The notes below the pieces were generated by a model. It saw only the letters and a list, made by a program, of their open reading frames with translations. It ran no database searches and had not been told where the DNA came from. Shown piece after piece: positions 41,687 through 51,727 of a stretch of DNA of 64,000 nucleotides. Both the position numbers and the translations under genes were made by a program. Numbering within the stretch: the stretch's first letter is position 1; each line of letters starts with the position of its first letter. The stretch covers positions 1 to 64,000 of the forward strand of contig JBDSZL010000065.1 of NCBI GenBank assembly GCA_039925145.1, in the 5' to 3' direction. This stretch comes from JBDSZL01 sp039925145 (lineage in GTDB: Bacteria > Acidobacteriota > Vicinamibacteria > Vicinamibacterales > SCN-69-37).

Positions 41687-42178
41687 TCGACGGGGTGACG
41701 CTCGAACCTCGTGAAGGCGCACCCGAACGCATCCGGATCTCCGGAACCTTCGTCATTCCGGTTCCGGTCTCCAGCGGGCAGCACGCCCCCGCCGCAGCGT
41801 GGATATCTGTATTTCAGCCTTCCTACCGATCGCCAAGTGGCAATTCAGAAGGATTGGTCCGATCTGGCAGCAGCCGCTGGAACCGGCCGTGTTGTCGGGT
41901 CTGCTGAGTATTGGGTCTCGCGCCCAATGGCACCCGGAGATCGTGCGTACGAGGCTGGAGCACGAGGGGGCACAATGAACACTTCGCTCGAGGTCCAGAT
42001 CCACCAGGCCGGCGAGCAGGCGGAACCTGAGCCCTATCCGTTGCCTCACGAACTGGGTATTGTCACGAGCTTCGATCGGCTTGGCGATCTGACCCCGAGG
42101 TTCGGAAGACCATCTCCTGCGATCATTTCGGACCTTCGGGATGCGGTTCTGAATGAAGGCAGACCAACTCCGCGCTGA
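41680..42178 (+). pseudogene. 5'-truncated, frameshifted conserved hypothetical gene at the array edge
   Basis: Directly at the attC remnant a coding frame begins without a start: VEIDGVTLEPREGAPERI, SGTFVIPVP; after a shift near 41785-41805 it continues RGYLYFSLPTDRQ, KDWSDLAAAAGTGRVVGSAEYW and PLPHELGIVTSF. This pattern (VEIDG..EPxxGAPxRIxxxGxF, RGYLYFxLP, WxDLxxxAGTGxxVG) is one I recognise as a secreted family of unknown function. The N-terminus including signal peptide is gone. Truncation coincides with the right boundary of the cassette array. Confidence 0.6.
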
Positions 42179-42253
42179 GCCGTCGCAGTGCAACTGGCGC
42201 CGGCGCCGACCGTCCCCGTGATGGGATCGGCCTGCGTCCAACGGCTGAGGATC

Positions 42254-42289
42254 AAAAAACGGGCGGCACGAATAATCGCACCGCCCGTC
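42254..42289 (-). terminator. Rho-independent terminator downstream of ahcY
   Basis: Read on the minus strand: ACGGGCGG pairs with CCGCCCGT with an inner mismatch and an AT-rich loop, followed directly by TTTTTT (42254-42259). It lies beyond the heptamer array in the 3' region of ahcY. Confidence 0.8.
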
Positions 42290-42299
42290 CTCCGAACCG

Positions 42300-42334
42300 T
42301 AAGCCCCGAGCCGCAAGCCCCGAGCCCCGAGCCG
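42300..42334. repeat. Heptamer array after the ahcY stop codon
   Basis: Units AAGCCCC / GAGCCGC / GAGCCCC on the plus strand (GGGGCTT / GGGGCTC on the ahcY sense strand) next to the stop at 42335, between it and the terminator, so it is transcribed in the ahcY message. Confidence 0.9.
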
Positions 42335-43834
<1,500 letters not shown>

Positions 43835-43869
43835 TCGCGGCTCCTGAAGAATTACGGGTCAGAACGGGA

Positions 43870-44835
43870 TCAATGAGCGTGGGCCGGACCGGCGGACTTG
43901 CGCGCGGTGGCGGTGAATAGAGTCGGACCTTTGGCTTCCGTCGCGGGGGCCAGACGGGCCAGGTGCGCCGACGCGAAGCCGGCCTGCTCGAGCAGGCGCT
44001 GCATCTGGTCGTCGGAGAACCCCAGCCACACATGTCCCATCTGCTGGCGGTACTCTTCGTGCTCGTGCGGCGCCATGTCGACGATGAGCAGCCGTCCGCC
44101 GGGCTTCAGCACCCGCCTCGCTTCCAGGAGGGCGGGCACCGGGGACGGGAGGTGATGGAGAACCAGCATCATCACAGCGGCGTCGAGACTGTCGTCGGCG
44201 ATCGGCAACGCCTCGAGCATGCCGCGCCGCAGGTCCACGTTGGAGAGGTCGCCGAGCCGCGTACGGGCCGAGGCGAGCATCTCTTCTGATGCGTCGACGC
44301 CAATGACCTGGCGGACGTGCCGCGCGAGCGCATTCAGCACCACACCGGTGCCGCAGCCGAGATCCCCGACCGTCCAGTCGTCGGGCAGCAGACCCAGCAA
44401 GGCACGCCACGAGATGTCGCTGCCAAAGAGATCCGCGCGCAGACGATCCCATTGGCTTGCCGATGTCGCAAAGAACTGCTGCGACGTCTCGCTGCGCTGC
44501 GCGAGCACCCCGAGAAGTCGGCGACCGTCCTGTTCAACACCGGGCCGGCCGGCCAGCTGCGCGCGGGTCAGTTCCCAAATCCGGCGATGCGTCCCTTCGT
44601 TCGCGTCGAGCGCCAGCGTGTAATAACGGCTGGTTCCATCGCGCCGCGATATGACCCACCCCGCGTCGGCAAGCGTCTTCAAATGCCGGCTGACCGTCGA
44701 CTGCGGGAGCTGCAGCACGGCACACAGCTCCGACACCGTCAGTTCGTGCTGATCGATCAGCGCGAGCATGCGGCATCTGGTCGCATCGGCCAGGGCGGAG
44801 AAGGAATCGAGAAGAGGAAGAGCGGCAACCGGCAT
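43870..44835 (-). CDS. ArsR-family regulator fused to a SAM methyltransferase domain (SahR-like)
   Basis: 321 residues from the ATG at 44835. Residues 1-100: winged helix with ALADATRCRMLALIDQHELTVSELCAVLQLPQSTVSRHLKTLADAGWV. Residues 120-321: class I methyltransferase with VGDLGCGTGVVLNALA, VIGVDASEEML and HHLPSPVPALLEARRVLKPGG. This two-domain architecture next to ahcY is what is described for SahR, a regulator of methionine/SAH recycling that senses SAH; I use that name by analogy. The methyltransferase fold may serve only as the effector-binding domain. Autoregulation is suggested by an inverted repeat at the promoter. Confidence 0.85.
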   Translation of the reverse strand: MPVAALPLLDSFSALADATRCRMLALIDQHELTVSELCAVLQLPQSTVSRHLKTLADAGWVISRRDGTSRYYTLALDANEGTHRRIWELTRAQLAGRPGVEQDGRRLLGVLAQRSETSQQFFATSASQWDRLRADLFGSDISWRALLGLLPDDWTVGDLGCGTGVVLNALARHVRQVIGVDASEEMLASARTRLGDLSNVDLRRGMLEALPIADDSLDAAVMMLVLHHLPSPVPALLEARRVLKPGGRLLIVDMAPHEHEEYRQQMGHVWLGFSDDQMQRLLEQAGFASAHLARLAPATEAKGPTLFTATARKSAGPAHAH

Positions 44836-44836
44836 C

Positions 44837-44854
44837 AATCCGTATATCCGGATT
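44837..44854. promoter_or_regulatory. Inverted-repeat operator at the ArsR-methyltransferase gene start
   Basis: AATCCG (44837-44842) and CGGATT (44849-44854) are perfect inverted repeats with a 6-bp AT-rich centre. The site lies between the -10 box and the ATG, overlapping the likely transcription start, where an ArsR protein would block transcription. Confidence 0.65.
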
Positions 44855-44855
44855 A

Positions 44856-44884
44856 ATGATAGACCCTCGCAGCACACGGGTCAA
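44856..44884 (-). promoter_or_regulatory. Sigma-70-like promoter for the regulator-ahcY operon
   Basis: On the minus strand TTGACC (44884-44879) and TATCAT (44861-44856) with a 17-nt spacer. The start codon is 20 nt beyond the -10 box and the operator lies in between. Confidence 0.7.
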
Positions 44885-45014
44885 CAGCCAAAAAACATAT
44901 TTGACTGACCAGTGCCGATCAACGGAAATGTGTGATCGAGTAGAGCGCGCACGCGACGACCGCCCAGAACACCAACGACTCGATGATCGGGTTACTCCGC
45001 ATGCTGGGGTATTT

Positions 45015-45491
45015 TCAAGGGTATCGCGTCGAGCGCGCGCTGTTGAGCAATGTCTGCAAGACAGTATCGACGGCCACGTTGTAGTCGTTCAGATCCCGGT
45101 TCCCGTGGAGCCTCTGCGTCACCTGCCTGGACGTGCCGTTCACGATGAGGACGCTGCCTGTCTCGCCTTCGTACTCGTCGAACACCGGCGCCAGACCGAG
45201 CCGCTCCGCCTCCGTACGGCTGGCGGCGGTTGTCGCCGCGCTCGTGAAGTCGAAGACCACGAACTTCACCCTGCCCGCATATGTCGCCTGGACCTTGGCC
45301 CATATATCGCGGGTCGCCATGCAGACGGGGCACCAGCGCGCGTGCAGTTTGATGACGTACGGCCGGTTGTCTTGAACCTGCCGCGCGGACACGGGCGGCA
45401 CCTTGGGCGCCGAATTGCTCACCATGAACAAGGTACCGGTGAGGGTCAGTCCTCCGAGCATCACGGCGGCGGCGATGATCAGGCGACGCAT
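45015..45491 (-). CDS. Membrane-anchored thioredoxin-fold protein (WCPVC)
   Basis: 158 residues. One N-terminal membrane anchor (LIIAAAVMLGGLTLTGTLF), then a thioredoxin fold with the redox motif LHARWCPVCMATRDIW near residues 50-65 and the cis-proline loop replaced by GSVLIV. Predicted periplasmic thiol-disulfide reductant or oxidant. The gene sits 100-odd bp downstream of the TlpA-like gene and they may function together. Confidence 0.8.
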   Translation of the reverse strand: MRRLIIAAAVMLGGLTLTGTLFMVSNSAPKVPPVSARQVQDNRPYVIKLHARWCPVCMATRDIWAKVQATYAGRVKFVVFDFTSAATTAASRTEAERLGLAPVFDEYEGETGSVLIVNGTSRQVTQRLHGNRDLNDYNVAVDTVLQTLLNSARSTRYP

Positions 45492-45500
45492 CGCTGCATC

Positions 45501-45595
45501 CTACTGCGCCCCGAGGCCCATGCGACGCATCAGCTCCTGAAACCTCGGGACCTTGCGAAGCGCATCCAGCTTGGGATCGCGCTCCGCCCACGGCA
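45501..45595 (-). pseudogene. C-terminal fragment of a TPR-containing protein
   Basis: The minus strand encodes WAERDPKLDALRKVPRFQELMRRMGLGAQ and a stop. The pattern D-xx-L-D-xL-R-xx-P-RFQ-L-x-RMGL is the usual C-terminal end of large TPR/protein-kinase proteins of Acidobacteriota. No longer open frame precedes it; the TlpA-like gene ends 30 bp upstream. A remnant left by deletion. Confidence 0.5.
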
Positions 45596-45625
45596 TGCAG
45601 TCTGCGCCCCTCCCGATGCCGCGGC

Positions 45626-46477
45626 CTATCGCCGCGAGTCGCCAACCGCGGCATCGGCCACAATCTTCTTCGCCACCGGCAGGCTGACATCGCACGACGG
45701 ATCGTTAATGCGGCACTGCGCGACAGTGAGCCCGCAGCCGCAGGTACACGTCTCGGTGTTCATCCGCGTCAGAACGGCTTCCTTCTGTGCGGTGCCCAGA
45801 GCCGTCAGATCGACCCCGGGGATTTCAGTCGCGTAGGCGGCATTCCCGAGGAGTACCTGTCCCGTGTCTTTGACAATGGCCACACGCGCCTCGGTCGGCA
45901 GACCGGCCAGCGCACGCACCTCGTGCTCGGTACGAGCTGGATCGAGCATCCCCATGTGGCGCTGCACGATGCGCGCGTTGGGATCCACCATGAACGTGGA
46001 CGGCAGCGCAGGCACTCCGCCAAACGCGTGCACGACGTCGTCGCCGACGATCGCCACCGGGTAGTTGATCGCGTACTTCGTGACGAATTGCTTCACGTCA
46101 GCCACTGGCCGGGTATCGATGGACAGGCCGAGAATCACAAGATGATCGGCGTAGCGCTTCTGTAGCGCGACGAGCGCCGGAATCTCCTCGCGACAGGGCC
46201 CGCACCAGGTCGCCCAGAAGTTCACCAGCAGCACCTTGCCCTTCCATTGGGCCGCTGAAATCGGGTGTCCGTCCAGATCGGTCAACGTGAGCCGGGGCAG
46301 GTCGATGGGCTTGTCGGAGAACTGCAGTGTGAGGCCCGCACCGGGGAACAGGGCTGGCGTGCCGCTGCTGACGCTCGCCTCCGGATGCCACGTGCTGATC
46401 AGCCGGCGCGTCAGCACCACGCCGAACAGCGTCGCAGCCAGGATTACGGAGACAACAATCGCGGTCGTACGGCGCAT
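45626..46477 (-). CDS. TlpA/ResA-like thioredoxin with a cysteine-rich C-terminal tail
   Basis: 283 residues. N-terminal membrane anchor, then an AhpC/TSA-type thioredoxin domain with LLVNFWATWCGPCREEIPAL (WCGPC near residue 94) and the cis-proline VPALPSTFMVD. Beyond the fold, the tail CTCGCGLTVAQCRINDPSCDVSLPVAKKIV has five cysteines in a C-x-C-x-C-x7-C-x6-C pattern and probably binds metal or iron-sulfur; the same tail occurs in other membrane-exposed redox proteins. Likely periplasmic reductant for cytochrome or disulfide maintenance. Divergent from the glycosyltransferase gene, 35 bp apart. Confidence 0.85.
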   Translation of the reverse strand: MRRTTAIVVSVILAATLFGVVLTRRLISTWHPEASVSSGTPALFPGAGLTLQFSDKPIDLPRLTLTDLDGHPISAAQWKGKVLLVNFWATWCGPCREEIPALVALQKRYADHLVILGLSIDTRPVADVKQFVTKYAINYPVAIVGDDVVHAFGGVPALPSTFMVDPNARIVQRHMGMLDPARTEHEVRALAGLPTEARVAIVKDTGQVLLGNAAYATEIPGVDLTALGTAQKEAVLTRMNTETCTCGCGLTVAQCRINDPSCDVSLPVAKKIVADAAVGDSRR

Positions 46478-46512
46478 CGGACCTCTGTTGCTAGACTACT
46501 CCGTCGCGCGAC

Positions 46513-47976
46513 ATGATGCCGAGCCAGCCGCCCTCCCCCGACCTCGGCCGCGCCCTGGGCCGAGTGGCACTGATTGCCGCTCTCCTGCTGGGCTTCCTGG
46601 TGCGTGCGTCCACATTCCAGTCGCCGCTCTTCGACTTTCACTCCTGGCGGCAGGCTGACACGGCCACCATCGCCCGCAACTTCGCACGTGAGCGGTTCGA
46701 CCCCAGGTATCCGCAGATTGACGCGCGCGGAACGAGCACGGCGGGCTACGTCGAAACCGGATTGGAACTCGAGGCCTGGGTCGTCGCGGCTCTCTCACGG
46801 GTGACGGGTTTCACCCCTGTGCTCGGCCGCCTGGTGAGCACCCTGTCCTTTCCGGCCGCAGGCCTCCTGCTGTTTCTGTTCATCCGCGACCGGCACGGCC
46901 GCGAGGCGGCCCTGGCAGGGGTCTGGATCTACGCGCTCGGGCTGCCGTTGACGATCTACGTCGATCGCGCCTTCCTGAACGAATCGCTGCTGGCCCTCCT
47001 GACGATCGTGACTCTGCGAGCCGCGCAGCAGTACTTGTCCGGGCGTCGAAACGCATTGATCGTCCTGTTGCTGGCCACGACCCTGCTCGGTCTCGTCAAG
47101 CCGCCATACCTGATCGTGTGGACCACGGTCGCTGCGCTGTTCGTGGAGAAGCGAGCGCGCCGAGGGTTGATCGGCTGGGAGCTGCCAGTCGGCATCGGGC
47201 TGAATCTGGTCGCTGTCATGCTCTGGTTCACGCATGCGCACACGTTGTTTCTGCACACCGGTTTCAGTTTCGGCACCACCGACAAGCTCTTTGACGCGAC
47301 ATTGCTAACGGCCGACTACGCCCATGTGCTCGGCGACCGTCTAACCCGCGACGTGCTGGGTCCAGTGGTCCTCGCGCTGGCTGGTCTGGGGCTCTGGAGC
47401 GCGATTCGGCAGGGAAAACGCGCCGAGGCCGCCGGGCTCGCAGGGTTCGCGCTCTACCTGGTCATCGTGACGGGCGGCAACCTCGCGCACAACTACTACC
47501 AGCTGCAGATTGTGCCGGTCGCGGTCTCGCTCGCGGCCGCAGGCGTCGGAGCGCTACTCGATCGGACGGCCAGCCGAGGATGGTCAGCGCAGCGGCGTCT
47601 CTACCTGACGGCGGTACTGTTGAGTCTGACGACACTCACGGCGTTCGTGCGCAGTGTCAATTTCCACTCGTGGTACTCGGTGGATCAGGCTCGCGTGCGA
47701 GTGTGCACCGATCTGGGTCCGCAGCTCGGCAATCGGGATCTCGTCGCGTTCATCGGCTACAAGAGCCCGGACATTCTTTTCTGCCTGGATCACCGAGGCT
47801 GGCTGCTAGACGAAGATACGCCGCCTGAGGACCTGCGCCGCGTCGTGGCCGAAGGTGCCGCCGTCATCGTCGTGCCACGGCAGTTCGAGGATCGGCTTGC
47901 GGCGCTCGACCCGCAGTCATTGAGGCCACTTCTCTCCATCCCCGCGTTCCTCGTCTTTCGCGTGGTGCATCCCTGA
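46513..47976 (+). CDS. GT39-like (ArnT/PMT) membrane glycosyltransferase
   Basis: 487 residues with about eleven membrane spans. The first loop has FDFHSWRQADTATIARNFARE, where HSWRQAD/T is the GT-C active-site aspartate motif of the ArnT-like family, and YVDRAFLNESLLALL downstream. It transfers a sugar from an undecaprenyl-phosphate donor to lipid or protein on the periplasmic side. The last 130 residues are soluble (VFIGYKSPDILFCLDHRG) and unusual in ending with FRVVHP. The short divergent gap to the TlpA gene must hold both promoters. Confidence 0.85.
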   Translation: MMPSQPPSPDLGRALGRVALIAALLLGFLVRASTFQSPLFDFHSWRQADTATIARNFARERFDPRYPQIDARGTSTAGYVETGLELEAWVVAALSRVTGFTPVLGRLVSTLSFPAAGLLLFLFIRDRHGREAALAGVWIYALGLPLTIYVDRAFLNESLLALLTIVTLRAAQQYLSGRRNALIVLLLATTLLGLVKPPYLIVWTTVAALFVEKRARRGLIGWELPVGIGLNLVAVMLWFTHAHTLFLHTGFSFGTTDKLFDATLLTADYAHVLGDRLTRDVLGPVVLALAGLGLWSAIRQGKRAEAAGLAGFALYLVIVTGGNLAHNYYQLQIVPVAVSLAAAGVGALLDRTASRGWSAQRRLYLTAVLLSLTTLTAFVRSVNFHSWYSVDQARVRVCTDLGPQLGNRDLVAFIGYKSPDILFCLDHRGWLLDEDTPPEDLRRVVAEGAAVIVVPRQFEDRLAALDPQSLRPLLSIPAFLVFRVVHP

Positions 47977-48030
47977 GCGATCGACGCAGGCGACTGCATC
48001 GCCGGCCGTGCGATAGAGTGGCCCACGGCT

Positions 48031-50484
48031 ATGACACTCGGCCTGCCCGCGAACGTGAGAGACTTCGACTCGACCGCGAGTATGAAGGTGCTGTACCTCA
48101 AAGGCACGGACGCCGAGGTCGATCGGCAGGTCCTCCACCAACTGCTGACCGCCGCCCCGGAGATGGAGCTGACGCCCGTCGGCGCCGCCGTCGATGCGCT
48201 CGACGAGCTGCGCCGGATGCTCGGGTGGGAGGCCATCCTTGTATCACCCTCGGTGGCGACGGCCGACACCACCGCCTTGATCTCGACGGTGCGACGCGAT
48301 CGCCTGCCGGTGGCACTGATTCCAATTCTCGACGCCGGTGATCAGGACGCCCTCATTCGTTCGCTCACGGCGGGCGCCGATGTCGTGTTGACGATGCACG
48401 ACCATCGCGTGCTCAGGATCCCTGAAACCCTCGCTCGCCTGAGCCACAGTCCCCACTTCCCCGGTCCGCCACTCAGCCGCCGGCTGCACGTGCTCTACGT
48501 GGGGCACGACCCTTCGGTATGGGACCTGCTCGATCAGCTATCGTTCGTGACCCCCACGCGGCTTGCGGCACGGCAGCTGACGGACTCCGAGCTGGACGTC
48601 GCGGACACCGTGCCCTGCGATGTCGTGGTGGTCGACGACGACCCGGAAAACCCGGTGCCCGCAGAAATTCTCCATCGGGTGCGGACGCGCGCGCCAGACG
48701 CCCCCGCGATCCTCCTGAGCCCGTGGACCGGACAGAGCGCGCCGCCACCGGCGCTCGATCTGGAAGTAGACAGCACGTTCGTGAAGACCGGGCTGTTTCA
48801 GCACCAACTGGTCGGCACGCTGCGCAAGCTGCACGAGAACCTCGAACTGAGACTGCGTGAAGCGGAGACCAGAACCCGCGAAGAACGGCTGCGCGAGATC
48901 GTCGAGCGTGTGCCCACGGAAATTGTGGTGCTCGGCTGCGATGCCGTAGTCCTCGCGCTCAACGAGGCCGCCATGCGCCTGTTCGGCGCGACGAGTCCAC
49001 GACAGATCGTGGGCCGAGATTTTCAATCGCTCGTCGAGACCGACGATCCGGACGAGCTGGCCAACGCATTGCGCGCCGATGCCGACCAGGGCGCGGCGAC
49101 CGTGCGACTTCGGGTGAGAACCGAGCAGGGTCAGCTGGTGGAGTGCACCCTTCGAGCGAATCCGCTTGGGCGCGAAGGTGCGGGCCGACGAGGCGTGGTG
49201 GCCGCGCTGTCACCAGTCGTCGGCGCCGATCGGCATACCGGCGAGGTCGACGAAGCCCAAGTGCAGCAGACGGCTCTCGGAGCCAGGCTGGAGAGTGAAG
49301 AGGCCGTGCGCCAGACGCTGCGCGCTGAACTCGCGCAACAGGCCACCGAGCTGCGAAGCCGGGAGGTGCAGTTGCGCGAGCTCCGGCAGGCGCTCGACGA
49401 CACGCGGGCGGAGCTGGCGTCTCTCGGTGACCAGGTTGCACGGGAGCAGGCACGGAGCAGCGAGGCCAAACGGCTGCAGGCCATCTTCGAGGAGGCGTTC
49501 ACGCGCACGTCGGCCGATCGGGATCGACTGATGTCGTCGGCGCTGTTCGGATATGCACTGACCGCCGGCAGCGGCGAGCTCATGCGCTGCAATGACACGT
49601 TTGCGACGATGTTCGGGTATCAGGACGCCCGTGACGCGCTTGCGCACGCCGCCGGAAAACCCTTCGCGCCGCTCGCTGGCCGCCACCGCATCGATGACGC
49701 GTTGCAGCGATCGGGTTCAGTGGTCCGGCTGCAGTCCATCGTTCACACGCTGCAAGGCCAGCCGGTAGCCGTTGTCGAATCCGCCACACGCCTGCCGGAC
49801 ACGATCGACGATCAGCCGCTCGTGGAACGTCTGTTCGTGCAGATGCAAGCGCCCGAGGGATTGGAAGCCATCATGGCCCGGCGGCTGCAGGATGTCGGTG
49901 TGCTCGCCGTGTCCATGGCACCCGCGCTGGAGACGCTTACGGGCGCGCTGACGGGCATCCCGCCATCGCCTGACGCATTGGGACCTGAGCCGGAGAATCG
50001 GCTTGCGCGACTGCACGCCCTCACCCGCCAGCTGGCCGGCTTCGCACGACGGCAGACGGCCGAACTGTTACGCCTCGACCTGACGGAGGTCCTGCGCGAG
50101 ACGCAGCCTCTGCTGACCCGCGTCCTCGGGCCAGACGTAAGCCTCGAGCTCAACCTGGACGCCGATGTGCCAGTGGTGGTCAGCCGATCAGACCTCGAGC
50201 ACCTGCTCGTTGCGCTGGCCGTAGCCGCTCGTGAGGTGTTGCCGATGGGCGGCATCGTTTGCTGCACCACCAGCGGTCGTTTCTCCACCGCGCAGCCAGC
50301 CCGCGCCGCTGTCGCACTCACAATGACTGCCACCGGCTTTGGCGCGCGCGCGCCCTTCGATTCGCGCCAGCTGATGCGGGCTGCAGGTCAGTGCAACGCA
50401 TCCGCAGAGATTCACTCCCTGCGCGACACGCTCATTGTCAGTGTGCGGTTTCCTCCACTGAGCACGATTTCTCCACTTCTCTGA
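48031..50484 (+). CDS. Degenerate multi-domain sensor (two pseudo-receivers, PAS, coiled coil, PAS, pseudokinase)
   Basis: 817 residues, soluble. Residues 18-130 and 150-265 look like receiver folds (VLYLKGTDAEVDRQVLHQLL; VLYVGHDPSVWDLLDQL, VVVDDDPENPVP) without the aspartate/lysine set in full. A PAS domain follows near 285-390 (VERVPTEIVVLGCDAVVLALNEAAMRLFG), a coiled coil near 410-490, a second PAS-like part (LMSSALFGYALTAGSGELMRCNDTFATMFGY), then a kinase-like end where DLEHLLVALAVAAREVLPMGG replaces the N box: the asparagine is alanine, no HisKA histidine and no G2 box. A non-catalytic signalling scaffold is likely. The ATG at 48082 (MKVLYLK) is an alternative start. Confidence 0.75.
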   Translation: MTLGLPANVRDFDSTASMKVLYLKGTDAEVDRQVLHQLLTAAPEMELTPVGAAVDALDELRRMLGWEAILVSPSVATADTTALISTVRRDRLPVALIPILDAGDQDALIRSLTAGADVVLTMHDHRVLRIPETLARLSHSPHFPGPPLSRRLHVLYVGHDPSVWDLLDQLSFVTPTRLAARQLTDSELDVADTVPCDVVVVDDDPENPVPAEILHRVRTRAPDAPAILLSPWTGQSAPPPALDLEVDSTFVKTGLFQHQLVGTLRKLHENLELRLREAETRTREERLREIVERVPTEIVVLGCDAVVLALNEAAMRLFGATSPRQIVGRDFQSLVETDDPDELANALRADADQGAATVRLRVRTEQGQLVECTLRANPLGREGAGRRGVVAALSPVVGADRHTGEVDEAQVQQTALGARLESEEAVRQTLRAELAQQATELRSREVQLRELRQALDDTRAELASLGDQVAREQARSSEAKRLQAIFEEAFTRTSADRDRLMSSALFGYALTAGSGELMRCNDTFATMFGYQDARDALAHAAGKPFAPLAGRHRIDDALQRSGSVVRLQSIVHTLQGQPVAVVESATRLPDTIDDQPLVERLFVQMQAPEGLEAIMARRLQDVGVLAVSMAPALETLTGALTGIPPSPDALGPEPENRLARLHALTRQLAGFARRQTAELLRLDLTEVLRETQPLLTRVLGPDVSLELNLDADVPVVVSRSDLEHLLVALAVAAREVLPMGGIVCCTTSGRFSTAQPARAAVALTMTATGFGARAPFDSRQLMRAAGQCNASAEIHSLRDTLIVSVRFPPLSTISPLL

Positions 50485-50562
50485 CTCCGCTTACCCGTCT
50501 CGGCCGCGGCGTAGGTGCCGGAGAAACCCGCCGGTGGGAATGAGAGTTCTGGTGTCCTTTCC

Positions 50563-50586
50563 ACGCCCCATCGCGGGGCGCTTTTT
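50563..50586 (+). terminator. Rho-independent terminator after the sensor gene
   Basis: CGCCCC (50564-50569) pairs with GGGGCG (50575-50580) around ATCGC-type loop, followed by CTTTTT. It separates the sensor gene from the SYLF gene. Confidence 0.75.
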
Positions 50587-50647
50587 GCGCCTTCGGTTCA
50601 CCGAGGCTTGGCACCACCCTTGCGAGATTGTTCCGGCGGAGGGACCT

Positions 50648-51370
50648 ATGAACGCTGTTCGCTCAATGGTCGCGGCTGCTGTGGTGGTGACGCTCGGCAG
50701 CCCACTCGGAGCTCGACAGACGGCCCAGGGTGCCACAGACGAAGCCCAGCGCCTGCAGAACTCGACAGACGTCCTTCGACAGCTCACGAGCACACCCGAC
50801 GATCGCATTCCGCAGCACCTTCTCGCCCGAGCTGAGGCGATCGTCGTGATCCCCTCACTCATCAAAGGCGGTTTCGTGGTTGGGGCCAAGCACGGGCGCG
50901 GCGTGCTGAGCGCCAAGAACCCGGCCACCAACGTCTGGTCGGCTCCCGCGTTCGTCAACCTTACGGGCGGGAGCATCGGCTGGCAGATCGGCATCGAGTC
51001 AGTAGACCTCGTGATGCTCGTCATGAACCCGACTGGGATCGATCCACTGCTCGAAGACAAGTTCACCATCGGCGGCAATCTCTCGCTCGCCGCAGGACCG
51101 ATTGGCCGGAGTGGCGACGCGGCGGTCAACGCGCAGGTCAATGCACCGATTCTCGCCTACTCCCGATCGCGCGGGTTGTTTGCAGGCGCCACATTCGAGG
51201 GAGCGGCGCTGCACGCCGACGACAACGCCAACAAGGCCTTCTATGGCAGTCCGGTCAGTCTTCGCGAACTCGTGCGGGGCACCGGTACACGGGGCGCGCC
51301 GGGTGGAGGATCGACATGGATGGAGACCCTGAAGCGGCTCACGACGTCCGCGAGCCCTTCGGATCGTTAA
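50648..51370 (+). CDS. SYLF/YSC84-domain exported lipid-binding protein
   Basis: 240 residues from the ATG at 50648 (GGCGGAGGGACC upstream). A signal peptide is followed by the SYLF domain: AEAIVVIPSLIKGGFVVGAKHGRGVLS, APAFVNLTGGSIGWQIGIESVDLVMLVMN and the conserved LAAGPIGRSGDAAVN and SRSRGLFAGATFEGAAL. SYLF proteins bind phosphoinositide-type lipids in eukaryotes; in bacteria they are periplasmic. The CsbD gene follows at once, suggesting a shared stress role. Confidence 0.88.
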   Translation: MNAVRSMVAAAVVVTLGSPLGARQTAQGATDEAQRLQNSTDVLRQLTSTPDDRIPQHLLARAEAIVVIPSLIKGGFVVGAKHGRGVLSAKNPATNVWSAPAFVNLTGGSIGWQIGIESVDLVMLVMNPTGIDPLLEDKFTIGGNLSLAAGPIGRSGDAAVNAQVNAPILAYSRSRGLFAGATFEGAALHADDNANKAFYGSPVSLRELVRGTGTRGAPGGGSTWMETLKRLTTSASPSDR

Positions 51371-51390
51371 CACGCACAAAGGAGACAGCG

Positions 51391-51591
51391 ATGAATACAG
51401 ATCAGATCAAAGGCGTATGGCACCAGATCAAGGGCGAAGCCAAGACTCAGTGGGGCAAGTTGACCGACGACGACCTCGACCAGGTTGAGGGTAACAGCGA
51501 GAAGCTCATCGGCAAGGTGCAGGAGCGGTACGGCTACGCGCGCGAGCAAGCCGAAGACGAAGTGAAGCGATTCGCCAAAGGCCGCTTCTAA
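51391..51591 (+). CDS. CsbD-family stress protein
   Basis: 66 residues: MNTDQIKGVWHQIKGEAK, QWGKLTDDDLDQVEGNSEKLIGKVQERYGYARE. This is the CsbD consensus (W.Q.KG..K..WG.LTDDDL....G....L.G..Q..YG). Small helical cytoplasmic proteins induced by general stress. Ribosome binding site AAAGGAGACAGCG. It follows the SYLF gene by 20 bp and is closed by a strong terminator. Confidence 0.93.
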   Translation: MNTDQIKGVWHQIKGEAKTQWGKLTDDDLDQVEGNSEKLIGKVQERYGYAREQAEDEVKRFAKGRF

Positions 51592-51620
51592 GAAGCCGGT
51601 CGAACGAGCGCGTTTCGGAC

Positions 51621-51652
51621 GAGCGTGTGACCAGACGGTCACACGCTCTTTT
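51621..51652 (+). terminator. Rho-independent terminator after csbD
   Basis: GAGCGTGTGACC and GGTCACACGCTC pair perfectly over 12 bp with loop AGAC, followed by TTTT. Confidence 0.9.
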
Positions 51653-51727
51653 AACGTACGCTGCACGGCTCGCGGCAAACCAGTCGGCCGTGACCGATCG
51701 ACAGCTCCCCCGTGGGCTTGCCGAGAT

